From NCBI GenBank assembly GCA_030248215.1, contig JASANG010001365.1, positions 1 to 64,000 on the forward strand: 64,000 bases of DNA, given 5' to 3'. Shown piece by piece: positions 32,131-44,335 of the stretch (positions within the stretch are counted from its first letter, which is position 1; each line of letters starts with the position of its first letter). The position numbers and the translations under genes were made by a program. The stretch is from Enoplolaimus lenunculus (taxonomy: Eukaryota; Nematoda; Enoplea; Enoplida; Thoracostomopsidae). The notes beneath the pieces were generated by a model that saw only the letters and a program-made list of their open reading frames with translations, ran no database searches and was not told the DNA's origin.

Positions 32131-32738
32131 CTCCCATTCATACGGGCAAGGTTTTAGTAAGAACTTGCAGCTGCAACTTTTGGTCGAAAACCGATTAAAA
32201 GAACTTGCAACGGCACTTCGCAGTTGCAAGTTCTCGCTGTAACAAAGTTACACATGAAAATTGCAGACGCAAGTTTAGACAAAAAAACTTGCAGTTGCGA
32301 CTTGCAGCTGCTGGGGTGAAACCGGATATCTGTTTCTGTTTCCGCTACTAATCGGTGTCCGTTTCCGTTTCCGTTATAGAAATAACGAGAATTACTAGAT
32401 TTTTATGTTCAAAATTACTTATAAATCACGTACATCTCGCATTTTTGTTATAGATATGTGGAAATTGTTCGAAATGACATAAGAATATCAAAATTTATCT
32501 AAAATCTTAAAAATTTTGACGCATCCGCTATTTTTCATTTCAAATCGTTAAAAAACCGGTGAATTTACATATTCTCGCCTCGATTGCGTTTTAAGAAAAA
32601 TAAAACCTTTTTGAAACTTTATATACTTCCATATCAGTTTTCCGTTTCGGTTTCCGTTTCCGTTATTTTTACTATTCGTTTACACCCTGGCAGCCGCGAG
32701 ATCTTGCTGCTAGAACTTGCCCGTGTACACAGGAATTT
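32131..32738. mobile_element. M4 MITE split by a hAT-like MITE
   Basis: CCATTCATACGGGCAAGG left; CTTGCCCGTGTACACAGG right. Confidence 0.75.
32312..32689. mobile_element. hAT-like MITE nested in M4
   Basis: Target duplication GCAGCTGC / GCAGCCGC (7/8) made from M4 sequence; right end, reversed, CAGGGTGTAAACGAATAG. Interior TTTCCGTTTCCG. Confidence 0.88.
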
Positions 32739-32762
32739 GTTAGGGTAGACACCATACTAGTA

Positions 32763-33270
32763 GTGTAGCGCCTGTAGCTGTCCGTCGCCGTATGTTGCCG
32801 TCCGTCAACGTGCACTCTGTTATACGCCAATGCCGTTAGTCATTTTGCGTCGCTATGCGGCATCGTTCGCAAGCAATTCGCCGTAGAATGCCGCACGGCG
32901 ACTTAGAGTTGCGGTATACTTTTGTTGACGTCCAGCGCCGTTCTTCACCCGTACGGCGCCGTCCATCACCGTCGGATGCCGTCCGTCACTGTACGGTATC
33001 ATACGTGTGTAATTTGCTTACGATAACGCACGGTGACGGACGGCACCGGACGCTGATGGACGGTGCCGTACGGTGACGGACGACGTCGGATGGTAATGGA
33101 CGGCGCCGGATGATAATGGACGGCGCCGGATGGTAATGGACGGCACCGGATGGTAATGGACGGCACCGGACGGTGATGGACGGCGCCGCACGACATGTAT
33201 AGCTCCACCCTAACTGCGACGGACGGCGCCAAATGGCATTTAAAATTTTTTCAAAAGTATAGCATCACCC
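32763..33270. mobile_element. M13 elements, two adjoining
   Basis: One from GTAGCGCCTGTAGCTGTCCG to about 32900; the second, 32908-33270, from GTTGCGGTATACTTTTGTTG to its inverse AAAAGTATAGCATCACC with a core of about 22-bp GACGGCGCCGGATGGTAATG units. Confidence 0.7.
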
Positions 33271-33568
33271 TAAGTTCAACTAACCACCGGTCGTAGTAAG
33301 TTGAACCGGGTATAAAAATCATAATTCGATTAGGATTTTCAACCAGGTCCATACACAGCTATTAGCATCCGTATATTATTGTTTTGCTGGATTTCAAAAT
33401 TTGAACTCGACATATTTTTCGGCTTGCACAACAAACCAACATTTGCAGTATTTATTATAACTGGTATGCATTCAAAAATAAACAACAGGAGTTGAAATAA
33501 GCTTAAATTGAGTAAATTCAATCCGAGCCACGGATAAACCCAAGCAATTGGGTTTCGTTCCTGACGCC

Positions 33569-33786
33569 GGACCATGTAAAGATCAGGGGCGGAACGTTAT
33601 TCCGCTGCACTTGAATAGAGTAACGATTCAATTTAGACTAATTTTTTGATCAGGCTTAGGCTTAGGCTTAGGCTTAGGCTTACGCTTAGGCTTAGCCTTA
33701 GTATTAGCCCATTCTTACCCTAACGCCTAGGCTTAGGGTTAAGAGGAATATGTTTGTACTACTGTTCCGACCGTAGTCTATAGACG
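33569..33786. mobile_element. HT-A MITE
   Basis: GACCATGTAAAGATCAGGGG left; CTGTTCCGACCGTAGTCTAT right (eroded). Confidence 0.75.
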
Positions 33787-34008
33787 CGTATATATAAGGA
33801 TAGTAAAAGGCCTGAGCTCTATTCAAACCTTAAGATAAAACAAGTCTAAAAACTAATCCTAAACTTAAACTATAGATAAGGCTAAACTAAAGTTCAAGTC
33901 TGGTCCCGTCTCGTTACAATCCCAGTGCCTCTGAAACCAACACACCGCGTACACTAGATGAAATTACACATGACATTTAAAAACCTGCAGCTATTAATTT
34001 TTGTTTAC

Positions 34009-34200
34009 CAGCGACCCCACAAATTGATCCACATTCTCCCCACCCACCGTCGAACGCAAATCGCCCCTCCCAACGCAGTACACACCCTGCCGAACGCTCA
34101 CGATTGCGGCCCCCAGGCAGTACCGGCTACTTTCGAGAACCATTTATTCAACCGGTGACCCTTGATTTTATGACCTGCATCCGCACCACCAACAACACCG
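34009..34200 (-). promoter_or_regulatory. Candidate 5' untranslated exon of the ETS gene
   Basis: A GC-richer island without MITE features, 3 kb upstream of the first ETS coding exon. On the minus strand it ends GGGGTCGCTG then a GTAAAC donor. No convincing reading frame. Inferred only from composition, donor and position. Confidence 0.25.
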
Positions 34201-35334
34201 GTTTCGCATACAACATATATTTATGTATATCTTGAAGTAAAACGAAAACGTTTTGACGTGATTTAAACGTCAATGAGGGCACGTGCGGTTTCATGCGAGG
34301 TACCTTACGGGTCTAAAAACGTAATGGTAATGTGTGATTGATGTTTAAATACGTATATACATGTATATCAATATATACATATATGCATACATTCATATAT
34401 ATTATATATATTTATACTTACATATCAATTTATATTATTTTTATATATTTAATGATATATAAATATATATAACATATATATATTTAATGATATGAATATA
34501 TATATATATTATATATATATAATGGCCTTGTGCAACTCACACTCCGGCGCACACGCAGTGATAAGCTATTACCATTTGCACAGTTGTTGTGCCACAAGGT
34601 CTGTTGTATATTCCAGTTCGATAAGGTAAAATCCATTATGTATACTTACGATTACCTCGAGAAAGTCGTTTAAACTGATTTGATAAGGGGAACAGGCAAC
34701 CAGCGTTGCTATTCGTCTAATTTTTACCTAAACTTCAACAGTATATTACGGTATTTTTTAAGATTAAAAAGTTGAAACTTGAAAAGTTTAAAAATGAAAT
34801 TTAGTATTAATTTGTAACCCCCTGTGGGATGAGTTTTGATTGGTTCGCCATGCTTAGGGTATAGGGTAAAACCTGGTTAGAAAGCTTCGGTATGCATGAA
34901 ACGAGGGTTCGGAGAAATATACCGGCTTTTATATTTCATATATCTCAGTGTGTCTTACTGTAGTTACGGGTACCGGTTTATTTGCCTTGGATCAACCATA
35001 GTCCCTATTTCTGTATCGAATTACGGCACATGAATAATATATGCAAAGCTGGGTACAATATATATATACACATATATATATATCGATATTTTCTGAAATA
35101 TCTGAAGACGAGATAAAAATCAAAGCTTTAGAATGACCTATTAGATTTGAGTGCGTAACAGTTGATGACCATTCTTAGACAAAATTACCGCCGAAGTAAC
35201 TGGGCATATTCTGTGTAGAAAAGAATGTATCCAGCGCGCGTTGAGTTTTTATTCGACACCGATTGATTTACGGGAATATGTATACATATTACTAACTAGT
35301 GATAGCTATTATCTACAGTGAGATTAGACGACTT
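34201..35334. other. AT-rich spacer with (TA)n tracts
   Basis: TATATA-rich runs at 34350-34530 and 35055-35085. No gene seen. Confidence 0.6.
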
Positions 35335-35598
35335 CACTGTAAATTCCAATGAGTTGATTGGTCAATTCAGCCAGCGAGTTGATCATTTCTGAATTTAATA
35401 CCAGTAAACTTTAATTCACTCTGAGTTGAGTTGATTTTCGTTCCGAGTTCAGTTGACTCTATGTGAGATGATTAATTAACTCAGAATGAGTTCAATCGAT
35501 TCAGAATTCTCAGTTCTGAAACACCTAATTCAGAGTTCGGACTTCTGAGTGGATTCAACTCATTCTGCGTTAAAATCAACTCACTGAAATTTACAGTG
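35335..35598. mobile_element. M2 palindromic MITE
   Basis: CACTGTAAATTCCAATGAGT to GAAATTTACAGTG. Confidence 0.88.
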
Positions 35599-35904
35599 TT
35601 GCCACTAAGATTTTTAGTTTTTGGTACATATTTATTCAGTTTAAATGGATGTAGATTCTGTGTTACTATGTTATTTATATCTTAAAATTCAGTGAAAATT
35701 GGCAAAAAAGATAATAAACGATATTACTTTAAATACGTACCTTAGGATTAATATTAGGAAAATTATTGGTCAAGTACTAATTTTAAAATATGCAATGTTT
35801 TCGCTAAAATCAGTATATTCTTTTATCTCTAAAGTGAGTTAATTATTTTTAATTTCTGTCGAATTCATTGAACAAAAAACAAACTCGTAATAGTTTACAC
35901 GTTA

Positions 35905-36141
35905 CCCTGCAAATTCCAGTTAATTGATTTTGACTCAGAATGAGCGGAATCCACTCAGATGCCTAAGCTCTGAATTTGGTCTTTCAGAACTCAGAATTCT
36001 CAATTGATTGAACTCATTAACTCACCCGGAATTAAATCCGCTCAAAGGGAGTTAACATTTATTGTTATTAACTCAGGAATAACCAGGAATAACTAATTCT
36101 CTTTGTGAGTTTATTGTTCAACTCACTAAAATTTACAGTGT
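35905..36141. mobile_element. M2 palindromic MITE
   Basis: TA, CCCTGCAAATTCCAG to AAAATTTACAGTG, TA. Confidence 0.85.
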
Positions 36142-36178
36142 ATGCTGGCTCAATTTTAGGCTTGCGCTACAGTTCATG

Positions 36179-36377
36179 GGCTCATGTAAAGATCATAGAT
36201 GGAACGTTTTTCTGTTGGATTGCAATCAATTAAAGCCTTTAGTTTCAGACAAATTTTTTTGAATATGCTTAATAGGTATAATATGTTCATTATTAAGCCT
36301 AAGCTTTAGCTTGTGCTTAGTCTTAGGCTGAAATGTATGAATATTCAACTGTTACGGCCGTGTTCTACACATTTTCC
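36179..36377. mobile_element. HT-A MITE, diverged
   Basis: GGGCTCATGTAAAGATCATA left; GCCGTGTTCTACACATTTTC right. Confidence 0.7.
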
Positions 36378-36466
36378 GATTCTCATAAATATCGTTTTGA
36401 TTGCTAACAATGAGTTCATTTTTAGTAACAAAAAATGTGTTAAATTTATCACAAATTTATTATATA

Positions 36467-36683
36467 CTCGTATTCTCAAACAAATATAACAATTATCATC
36501 AGTTAGTAATAGGTTTTCAAACTCACTATTACCAATTCTTGAGCTCATAATTTGAACTCGAGTAGAGCAAATCATATGCGTAAAATGTGCTGAATTATGA
36601 GCGTCAACATTCACTGGATCTAAAATTACAAAACCTATCACCGACTGGTTATAAGTGCTACACACATTTGAGAATACGGGCCC
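36467..36683. mobile_element. M5 MITE
   Basis: CTCGTATTCTCAAACAAATA left; CACACATTTGAGAATACGGG right. Confidence 0.8.
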
Positions 36684-37118
36684 TGGTTACTAACAATTTA
36701 AAAACCTAAAACTTAAATTAAAATGAGGCATGTTTTAGTTTTCAAATTTTAAGACAAATTAGTTTAGTAATAAATTTAGAATTTTAAAAGTAAATGTGTG
36801 TATTTTGAGATTTTATAATGAAAGGCTATGTGTCAAATTTAAGATATTCAAAAAATATTTTGGTTCACAATTTAACACATATTAGTACGTGCACTTGCAC
36901 GCTTCGCGCATAAAGTTTACAGTGCCTTATCTTAAAACAAAGGCGGCGGAATCGAGGCGGATGCAAAACGGCAGTTGCCTTCGTTTCCGGAATAAGGTCT
37001 TTCTCCTTGTCCCCGCTTTTTTGAATGTAATCAGGTGTATGCCCCCCAAAAAATATTTACACAATGCGTCTAGCTTCCGACTCCATTCGCTTTCAAGCAT
37101 TTCTTTACATCACTTGTA

Positions 37119-37328
37119 CACTGCAAAAATTGGTGAGCCAAATTGCCTCTCTCTGAAATAGGCTTTTCCGAAGTTCACAAATTTAGTCAAATACGACTCC
37201 GCCACAGTCGAACGTGCAACACAGTGAGTCAAATTTGACTCTGTCGGAGTGGAATTTGACTACGGTTTGTGTAGTCCCGTAGAGCCTATTTCGGCTAGAG
37301 TCAATTTGACTCACCATTTTTTGCAGTG
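37119..37328. mobile_element. M3 MITE, complete
   Basis: CACTGCAAAAATTGGTGAGC left; CTCACCATTTTTTGCAGTG right. TGACTCA and TGAGTCA sites inside. Confidence 0.88.
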
Positions 37329-37610
37329 TGTTAGAGTTCAATCCGGATGAAACAGTTCCATCTGACATGTGTTTGTACCAGCGACACTGATTGTACCTGC
37401 CTGCAAAACCTTAGTTCGAGGTATGGCTCAACTTTTACTTAAATTCCTTTTAGATTAAGAATAACGGCTTAGATTGTTCAAATATGTTATCAGACAATTC
37501 AGACAACCTTTGTGAATTTTAATTTAAAAAAATAATTATCGGACTTATAAATGAAGAAAGAATGCTTTGGACCAAGACAGATTTGCCCAAAAAAACAAAA
37601 AACACAGACC

Positions 37611-37740
37611 AGTGTTGGATCCAGCTAACATGGGTTGAATTTTCAAAATAAATAACATTTCATAACCGAACAACAACACGATGGTTTCCTCTGATGAGGC
37701 AAATATCAGTGCCTTCTCTTAATTTGGGTCACTACAGTAG
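37611..37740. mobile_element. M16-type fragment
   Basis: CAGTGTTGGATCCAGC start; shares CATAACCGAACAACAA and GGGTCACTACAGTAG with 8606-8755. Confidence 0.5.
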
Positions 37741-37935
37741 TAAAATCGCGTTTGGCTTGTAGTTTGTTTCGATCGCGAGATGTTGCCCCCGTTGTTTGTC
37801 GAGCGGCCCCTGTTCAAGTAATTTCTGGATCTCCCACTGGAAACCAACATATACTCCAAGTACTTCAATGCCGCGAGCATGGAAAGAGTTCATGAAAATA
37901 GCGAAGTTACCCAATAAATACAGGGTTACTGTATT
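37735..37935 (-). CDS. Unassigned open frame, possibly part of an old element
   Basis: Minus-strand frame reading LYLLGNFAIFMNSFHARGIE, VLGVYVGFQWEIQKLLEQG, then QRGQHLAIETNYKPNAILLL and stop. Looks protein-like, with an acceptor-like ATACAG at its start. Its 3' part (AAGCCAAACGCGATTTTA) matches a dispersed repeat also at 16040, 45250 and, reversed, 6880, so it may be transposon-derived. Family not recognised. Confidence 0.25.
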
Positions 37936-38145
37936 GCGAATGCTCTATTTGAGTCATAATCAGCTTATTGGTCAATGTGTTTAGTTGAAACCCTATTCAC
38001 GCCTGTACCCAGAGGACCCCAGGCAGAGTTCAGCCTCAATTGAAAATTTAAGGTCTCGGAACGTTTTAGCTCCTCTTGCAAGGTTGTAAGCCGTACGAAT
38101 CCTCCTCATGCGCCCCCTCTTTAAAATAAGATTATTAGCCAACTG

Positions 38146-38344
38146 GGCCAATGTAAAGAACAGCGGCGGAACAGTATTATAAGCATATATATTCCTAAAC
38201 CTAACCTAAGCCCAAGCGTAAAAATACCTTTATTCGTAACCCCTAAGCCTAAGCCTAAGCTAAGCAAAAAAATTAGTCTAAAGCTTAAGCTTACTCTATT
38301 TTAGTTCCACAAAAAACGTTCCGCTCCTGTTCTTTACATGGGCC
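38146..38344. mobile_element. HT-A MITE with 8-bp target duplication
   Basis: GCCAACTG before and GCCGACTG after (7/8). Ends GGCCAATGTAAAGAACAGCG and GTTCTTTACATGGGCC. Confidence 0.9.
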
Positions 38345-38462
38345 GCCGACTGGAATTTCAAGCTGGCTACGGGCATGAAACTGTTGCCTATGATCAAAAA
38401 GCGTCGACGAGAAAAAAATGAAATTGACGTTATTTGCAAAAATTGACTACGTACTACTTCGT

Positions 38463-38505
38463 CAAAAGTCACCTGGTGTACTCATGATATTGTGGAAATT
38501 GCATA
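38463..38505. mobile_element. M12 end fragment
   Basis: CAAAAGTCACCTGGTGTACT then ATATTGTGGAAATTGCAT. Confidence 0.65.
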
Positions 38506-38588
38506 AAGCAACAGATAAATAATTGGTACACGGCCGAGTACCCTGTTATAAAACGTAACTGTCTCCAAAGATTTTTAAACTCCACCTA

Positions 38589-38741
38589 CACTACAAAAAA
38601 TGGTGAGTCAAATTGACTCCCTCTGAAATAGGATCTACGGGACTACACAAATTGAGTCAAATTAGACTCCGCCAGAGTCAAATTCGACTCACTTAGTCGC
38701 ACGTTTGACTCTGGCGAAGTCGAATTTGACTCAGTTTAAGT
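38589..38741. mobile_element. M3 MITE, right end missing
   Basis: CACTACAAAAAATGGTGAGT left; stops within GACTCAGTTTAAGTCC. Confidence 0.7.
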
Positions 38742-38869
38742 CCGGGCTCCATCCTCCCGTGGAAAAATTTTGGCCGAAAAGTTTTAACTTTGCTCGGTGT
38801 TTGCCAGTCCTGGGTAATTTTGAACCCCCCCTACCCCCACCCTAGTAAGGTGAGCTGGCTGCAGGCCTG
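38742..38869. mobile_element. M6 fragment
   Basis: GAAAAATTTTGGCCG and AGGTGAGCTGGCTGCAGGCC at the right end. Confidence 0.6.
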
Positions 38870-38984
38870 TGGTACCGGAACATCTTGCAACTGTTGCCAA
38901 TTCCATTTCTCGGCGTTTTGTATAAGAAATTCCTACATTATACATCGTCCTTCAGATGATGTTCGTTACCATAGACTTTTACCT

Positions 38985-39126
38985 GCCAATGTTACTTTAA
39001 GGGGCGTAACAGTAGATTAAGCGTATTCCTAAGCCTAAGCCTAAGCAAAAAATGTAATCTAGAATCTAAACCTACTCTTTTATAGACCCACCAGATACCT
39101 GGACGCCCCTTAAAGTAACATGGGCC
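38985..39126. mobile_element. HT-C MITE, short complete copy
   Basis: GCCAATGTTACTTTAAGGGG left; CTTAAAGTAACATGGGCC right; 142 bp. Confidence 0.85.
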
Positions 39127-39153
39127 GACTTACCTATACGTCTTAAAAGCACG

Positions 39154-39308
39154 GGCCAACGTAAATAACAGGGCGGAACAGTATTATAAGCATATTTCTA
39201 AGCCTAAGTCTAAGCCTATTCCTAAACCAAGCCAAAAAATAGTCTAAATCTGAAGCTTACTCTATTGCAGTTCTACAGAAAAACGTCCGCCCCTAATCTT
39301 TACATGGT
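39154..39308. mobile_element. HT-A MITE
   Basis: GGCCAACGTAAATAACAGGG left; CCCCTAATCTTTACATGG right. Confidence 0.75.
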
Positions 39309-39802
39309 TCAAAGCGCGTAACGTTGTTGTAGACATATTTAGCTTACCTTGAAAGCTAAACGTGAACCATAATCATTAGTTGAACAGGGTACTAGCAAGT
39401 AACACTGTGGCAGGGGTTTAGACGACAATTTTCTTACCGGGGGGGTATAAGTAATACCTTTGCTGGCGAGTGAGAAATTTCTTGACCCCGTAATATCCGT
39501 GCTGGTTACTCGAAGCCTGTAAAAGTTCATTTTTCTAGCTTCTTCAGAAATTTTTTGTGAACGATTATACTTAGTTAGCACCCATTTGAATACTTTTCTG
39601 TACAGTGGCTCCGCTTTCATGTTGATTTCCGGCCAACTCAGCGTGTGACCCTTGTACTCGTAGAGTTGTTGGTTTAAAATCAAAATTCAACGAAATTAAT
39701 AATACCTTTAGGTTCAGCTTACGTTGGCCTAAAGGGTTGAGATTGAAAATTCGCAGAAATGCAAAGTATGGCATAGATACCTGATAACAAATTCACAAGG
39801 CA

Positions 39803-39882
39803 ATGCAACTTTCACAATATTATGCGTACACCAGGTGACTTTTGAGGGTTAGTATCATGAACGCTGAAGCTTTTTGGCTTTA
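39803..39882. mobile_element. M12 left part, interrupted by M2
   Basis: ATGCAACTTTCACAATATTA then GCGTACACCAGGTGACTTTT and AACGCTGAAGCTTTTTGGCT, as in 55698-55936. Confidence 0.7.
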
Positions 39883-40137
39883 CACTGTACATACCAGTGA
39901 GTTGATTTTAACTCAGAATGAGAGTTGAATTACTCAGTCTGAGTTAGGACTATCAATACTCAGAATTGTGAGTTGAATCAACTCAATTTGAGTTAACTGA
40001 TCAACTCTCCCGGAACTAAATCAACTGAGAGTGAAAATTAACTCAACTCAGAGTGAGTTAATGCTTATTGTTATTAACTCAGAAAAAACTAACTCTCTAA
40101 CTAGAGTTGATTATTCAACTCGTTGGAATTTACAGTG
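39883..40137. mobile_element. M2 palindromic MITE with TA on both sides
   Basis: CACTGTACATACCAGTGAGT to TTGGAATTTACAGTG. Confidence 0.88.
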
Positions 40138-40212
40138 TAGAATTCGGGACACAGAAGCCAAAAAAACTTGAGTACTATGGATACTAAACGTGTTCTATTC
40201 GTTTTTTACTTT

Positions 40213-40463
40213 ATAAGTCATATTGAGTTGAAAAATCAACTCAGCTAGCGAGTTAGTTATTTCTGAGTTAATAACAATAAGCGTTAATTCACTTTGAGTT
40301 GAGTTGATATTCACTCTCAGTTGATTTGATTCCGGGTGTTGAGTGAAACAGTTAACTCAGATTGAGTGGAATCAACTCAGTATTATAAGTTTTGACAGTC
40401 CTCCTAACTCAGACTGAGTGATTCAACTCATTCACAGTTAAAATCGACTCACTGGAATTTAAA
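40213..40463. mobile_element. M2 palindromic MITE, eroded ends
   Basis: ATTGAGTTGAAAAATCAACT start, ACTGGAATTTAAAG end, typical interior. Confidence 0.7.
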
Positions 40464-40819
40464 GCTACGGGAAAACAAAATGAATATGATTATGATGTGA
40501 AAATGAAGCGAATTTTATTGCAATATCATAAACTGAATTGCTTTATTCGTGCAGTTTTTGAAATTTTTATATATTTGCATAAATTAGGCTTAGGATCAGA
40601 CTTAGGCTTTTACGGTAAGGCTTCGCTTAGGTTTAGGTTTTGGCTTTGGGAAAATTTGTAATAAATGCTGTATATATTTGAGAATCTGAGTTCATGTCAT
40701 AATATGTAAACAATTAGCATTTGTGATCTTTATACGACTAATAACGCTTTTAGATAAGCTGTCTTAGTTGAAATCAATTGTCAATATAAATGTATATACT
40801 TAATCAAGCACGTGCCTGT

Positions 40820-41021
40820 GGCCCATGTATAGAACAGGGCCGGATCGGTTTCCGCAGGGGCTATGATAGAGTTAGTTTAAGCTTTAGACTAATTTTTTGC
40901 TTAGGCTTAGGCTTAGGCTTAGGCTTAGGAATAGGCTCATCCATACGCTTAGGCTTGGACTTACGCTTAGACTTAGGAATATGCTTATACTACTGCTCAG
41001 GCCCTGTTCTATACATGGGCC
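40820..41021. mobile_element. HT-B MITE with 8-bp target duplication
   Basis: GTGCCTGT / GTGCCAGT (7/8). Ends GGCCCATGTATAGAACAGGG and CTGTTCTATACATGGGCC. Confidence 0.9.
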
Positions 41022-41588
41022 GTGCCAGTTATATACGGCATCGGTCTTAAGAATAGGTTAATTTTTAAGTTGAAACCAAATAATGACTGAAGACAAGTCT
41101 CAGATACGTTTACGCCGTAGTTTTTGCAATTTTGAAATTTTTGGCATAAGGCTGACGTTTTAGAATGCTTTTGCTTGAGCGACATAGTATGATTTTGTTG
41201 AAAAGTTTCAAAAAATCAACAATCTGACTTCAAATTTGGCTATAGTAGAGGTTGAATCACAAAAAACTTACAAAATCAAAAAGAACTTTCGAAATTTAGG
41301 CAAACGAAACCAACTGCCGTACTTATTCGGCATTTAACCACATTAATATTACTGTTGTGGCATATTTTATTTTTTTGCACTTTATTTTGTGTTTTATGGA
41401 CATTTACTTCTTATGTTTATTTGTTTTATTGACTCAATTTGAATGATATCTAGAACACGCATTTTCATTTAGATTTTCAACCAAAACACATACAACTGCA
41501 GTTTGAAATGTTTCTGTTTTAAATTTGAAAAATCAATATTTTAACCTAAGTTTAAAATTAGCTATGAATACATATATTACATACTCTA
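41022..41588. other. Intergenic spacer
   Basis: AT-rich; nothing recognised. Confidence 0.4.
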
Positions 41589-42181
41589 CACGCAAAATAA
41601 ATTGACTTGAAATTTCAAGACTCTGACTTTTGTCTCAAATGGTTAAAACATAAATGTCTTATATTCAAAAAAATTGCTTTAAGCAATTTAAAACACACAA
41701 ATTTCTCTCTTTCAAGAAATAGTTGTCTGCATATTCAAGAATTAAGTTTCTGATTTTTATGTATATATGTAAAAAATTGCTTCGTTTGTTAAAAGTGTAT
41801 ATATAAATAATCAAATTTCAAGGATATTTCGGGTTTGCTCAGGCTACTCCCATCCTAAGCTTATGTGTTGAACGTATCTTAGGTTGTAAATTTTGGGAAT
41901 TTGGTTGAGTTTTAGACCTCAATTTTTAAGTGAGTTACCTTTATAAATTTCCTTGTATTTCAAACATATTTGTTTTATATTTCAGAAGCATTTGTCTTAA
42001 TTGTTCATAAAACAAAGTCTTAATTTTCAAACCTTTTAGTCTTTCACACCCTGATTGCAGAAAAATCTAAGAAATAAAAGTCTGCAATTCAAGACATATA
42101 CGTTCGGAGTCTGTATTAATACATAATTGCCTTAAATTTAAGACAATATTTCTTGAATACAAGACAATTTATTTTTTGTGT
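41589..42181. mobile_element. M10 element
   Basis: ACACGCAAAATAAATTGACT left and, inverted, CAAGACAATTTATTTTTTGT right; many TTAAGAC/GTCTTAA motifs. Confidence 0.7.
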
Positions 42182-43252
42182 AATTTCTTCCGTTATTTGT
42201 CATAACCAGAGTAAATTGTAAACTCTCATTATATCTGTATGTTATTTTTCTAATATTTCGCTAATTTTTTTAGCCTGTCTTCCTAAGTGGAAAAATGTCA
42301 AGTTCGAATTGACGTTAACTCCGAATTGTTCAGTCGAAGTGAACTAAGAATTCAATTTTGCAAGCCTTTTATTGTTTCTCGGAATAAATTTATTCTGATC
42401 TCCACAATTTTAAATCTGTCGGTTTGCAAAGTCATTTTACTCTTAAATTTAAGAGTAACTTGTTTGTAGAGCAATTATCACATCAAACACTCCAACATGT
42501 GCCCACACTTGACTTAAGTTTCACGTTTCACTATACGATTCTGGTTTAGGTTTAATATACTCAAAAGGCAAAGCAGTTAAAATTTTAAAGGGTATATACG
42601 TTGAATAGCGTAGCTACGGGGGGGGGTGTAAAGGAGTCGCACCCACCTTTTCAGATTTTTGTAAAGGAGGTTTTAGATACTTTTTCAATTTGTAACGCAA
42701 AAACTTTTTCTTAGGGGTGCAGCAACTTAATCATCAGTATATATATACATATACATGTATGCATGTGTATATACTTTTGATTTTGATTTTGGGGGTGGTG
42801 TACCCCTGTCTCTTTTCGAAAAATTTATATAACATACCCCCGGCATTTCGAAATTCCTGGCTCCGCTTATGGATACATTTTGCTCCTACGGATTGTGTGG
42901 GAATTCAGATTAAGAACGCGAGGATACTCATTTTACACGAAGCGTCCTAAAGTTTGAGTTAAAAAGCTTAATCTTCAATCAAGTGATAGAAATCTTTTGC
43001 TGGATTCACAACAGGTCCGAAACCAGCGCAACATACTATGTGCCCCACAAATAATACAAGAACCGTCAAAGGAATACGGTTGACCTACAAGCAAGGATAT
43101 GTGTTTCTTAGGAAGGTTGGGCCAATTTTTAATAACTCCCTGGTTTTTCTCTGGCTACGAACCAAATAGACAACATGTGTAGACCAGATAATGTTCTCAG
43201 CTGACTGTGCCAAGAGCTATACCTGGTATACGCAAGTTATTTTCGATTGTGC
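42182..43252. other. Intergenic spacer
   Basis: No gene or repeat ends recognised; short TATACATGTATGCATG tract near 42740. Confidence 0.4.
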
Positions 43253-43602
43253 CTACTCTCTAAAAACTTAAACTTAAATTATAGCTTAACTAAGCTTGAA
43301 TATCAGTTTAGGTTAAACTTAAATGGCTGGACGGACTAACTAAACTAGAATTTTAAGTTTTACATGAACTAACGTATTTTTAAGTTTAACACGAGATTAA
43401 GTAAACTTATTTTTAGATTAAGTAACAAGTGCATCCATGTATCTAAGAGTTCAATAAGTTTAGCTTAAACTGAAAATATGTAAGATTTTAAATGAGTTTA
43501 AGCTTAAACCTACCTGTTAGTTTAGTAAATCTTGAAAGTTAGTTTAATACTGCTGGATTAGCTTAAGCTTAAATCAAGTTAGATTAAGCATTTAGAGAGT
43601 AG
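43253..43602. mobile_element. M8 palindromic MITE
   Basis: CTACTCTCTAAAAACTTAAA left; AAGCATTTAGAGAGTAG right; 350 bp of TTAAGTTT/AAACTTAA motifs. Confidence 0.85.
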
Positions 43603-43608
43603 AAACCT

Positions 43609-43824
43609 GGGCATGTATTTCAAATGTTTGCAGCACCTATGACCAGATAGTATTTGGTTTAGCAGTTTTTTGACCCAGTGAGAATGGTGAGGTTAAAAAT
43701 TCAGCACATTTTATACGCGTTTTATTTACGCGACAATGTTGACATCCGCAATTGCACGAGTTCGACAGTTTGAAAATTTATCGCTAACTGGTCATAGGTG
43801 CTACGCACATTTGAGAATAAAGGC
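43609..43824. mobile_element. M5 MITE
   Basis: GGCATGTATTTCAAATGTTT left; CTACGCACATTTGAGAATAA right. Lies 6 bp from M8. Confidence 0.75.
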
Positions 43825-44160
43825 TTTATTCCAAAACGGCAAACAATTGAAACACGCTGACTGAAGCCATAAAGTGACGTCAGCGGTCGGCCACGCTCAA
43901 CTCACCGCTCAACATAGAATCGTCAAGCTAAACGGACTCTATTACATTTAGATTCATTAATCCTGGCTTAAAATCAACTGTCTACGCTGTTTTGAACAAA
44001 ATTTTAATAAATATTCAATTTAAGGCTGTTCTTATCGTGATTTGCGCACCAACGTATTTGATATCTTGGCTTCGATACGGATTAGCTAAAGTCATTTAAT
44101 ATTAAACTTGGAGGGTCAGAGTGCATGTCGAGGAACAATGGTGATAATATTTCAAAATAC

Positions 44161-44196
<36 letters not shown>

Positions 44197-44335
44197 GAAT
44201 AATAATAATAATAATAATATTAATAATAGCAATAATAATAATATTAATAGTAACAACAATAATAATAATAATAACAACAATAATAACAATAACAATAATA
44301 ATAACACTAATGGTAATAACATAATAGCAATAATA
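44161..44335. repeat. (AAT)n microsatellite
   Basis: Imperfect trinucleotide array; the poly-Asn and poly-Ile/Leu frames over it are artefacts. Confidence 0.97.

Noticed and set aside
33958-34158. 66-codon plus-strand frame rich in His and Pro
   Set aside because: No domain or splice support; the region fits better as a minus-strand 5' untranslated exon, itself weak.
38004-38370. M6 element split by HT-A at 38146
   Set aside because: Flanking sequence (GGCTACGGGCATG near 38365) hints at it, but the left end is too eroded to support a separate feature.
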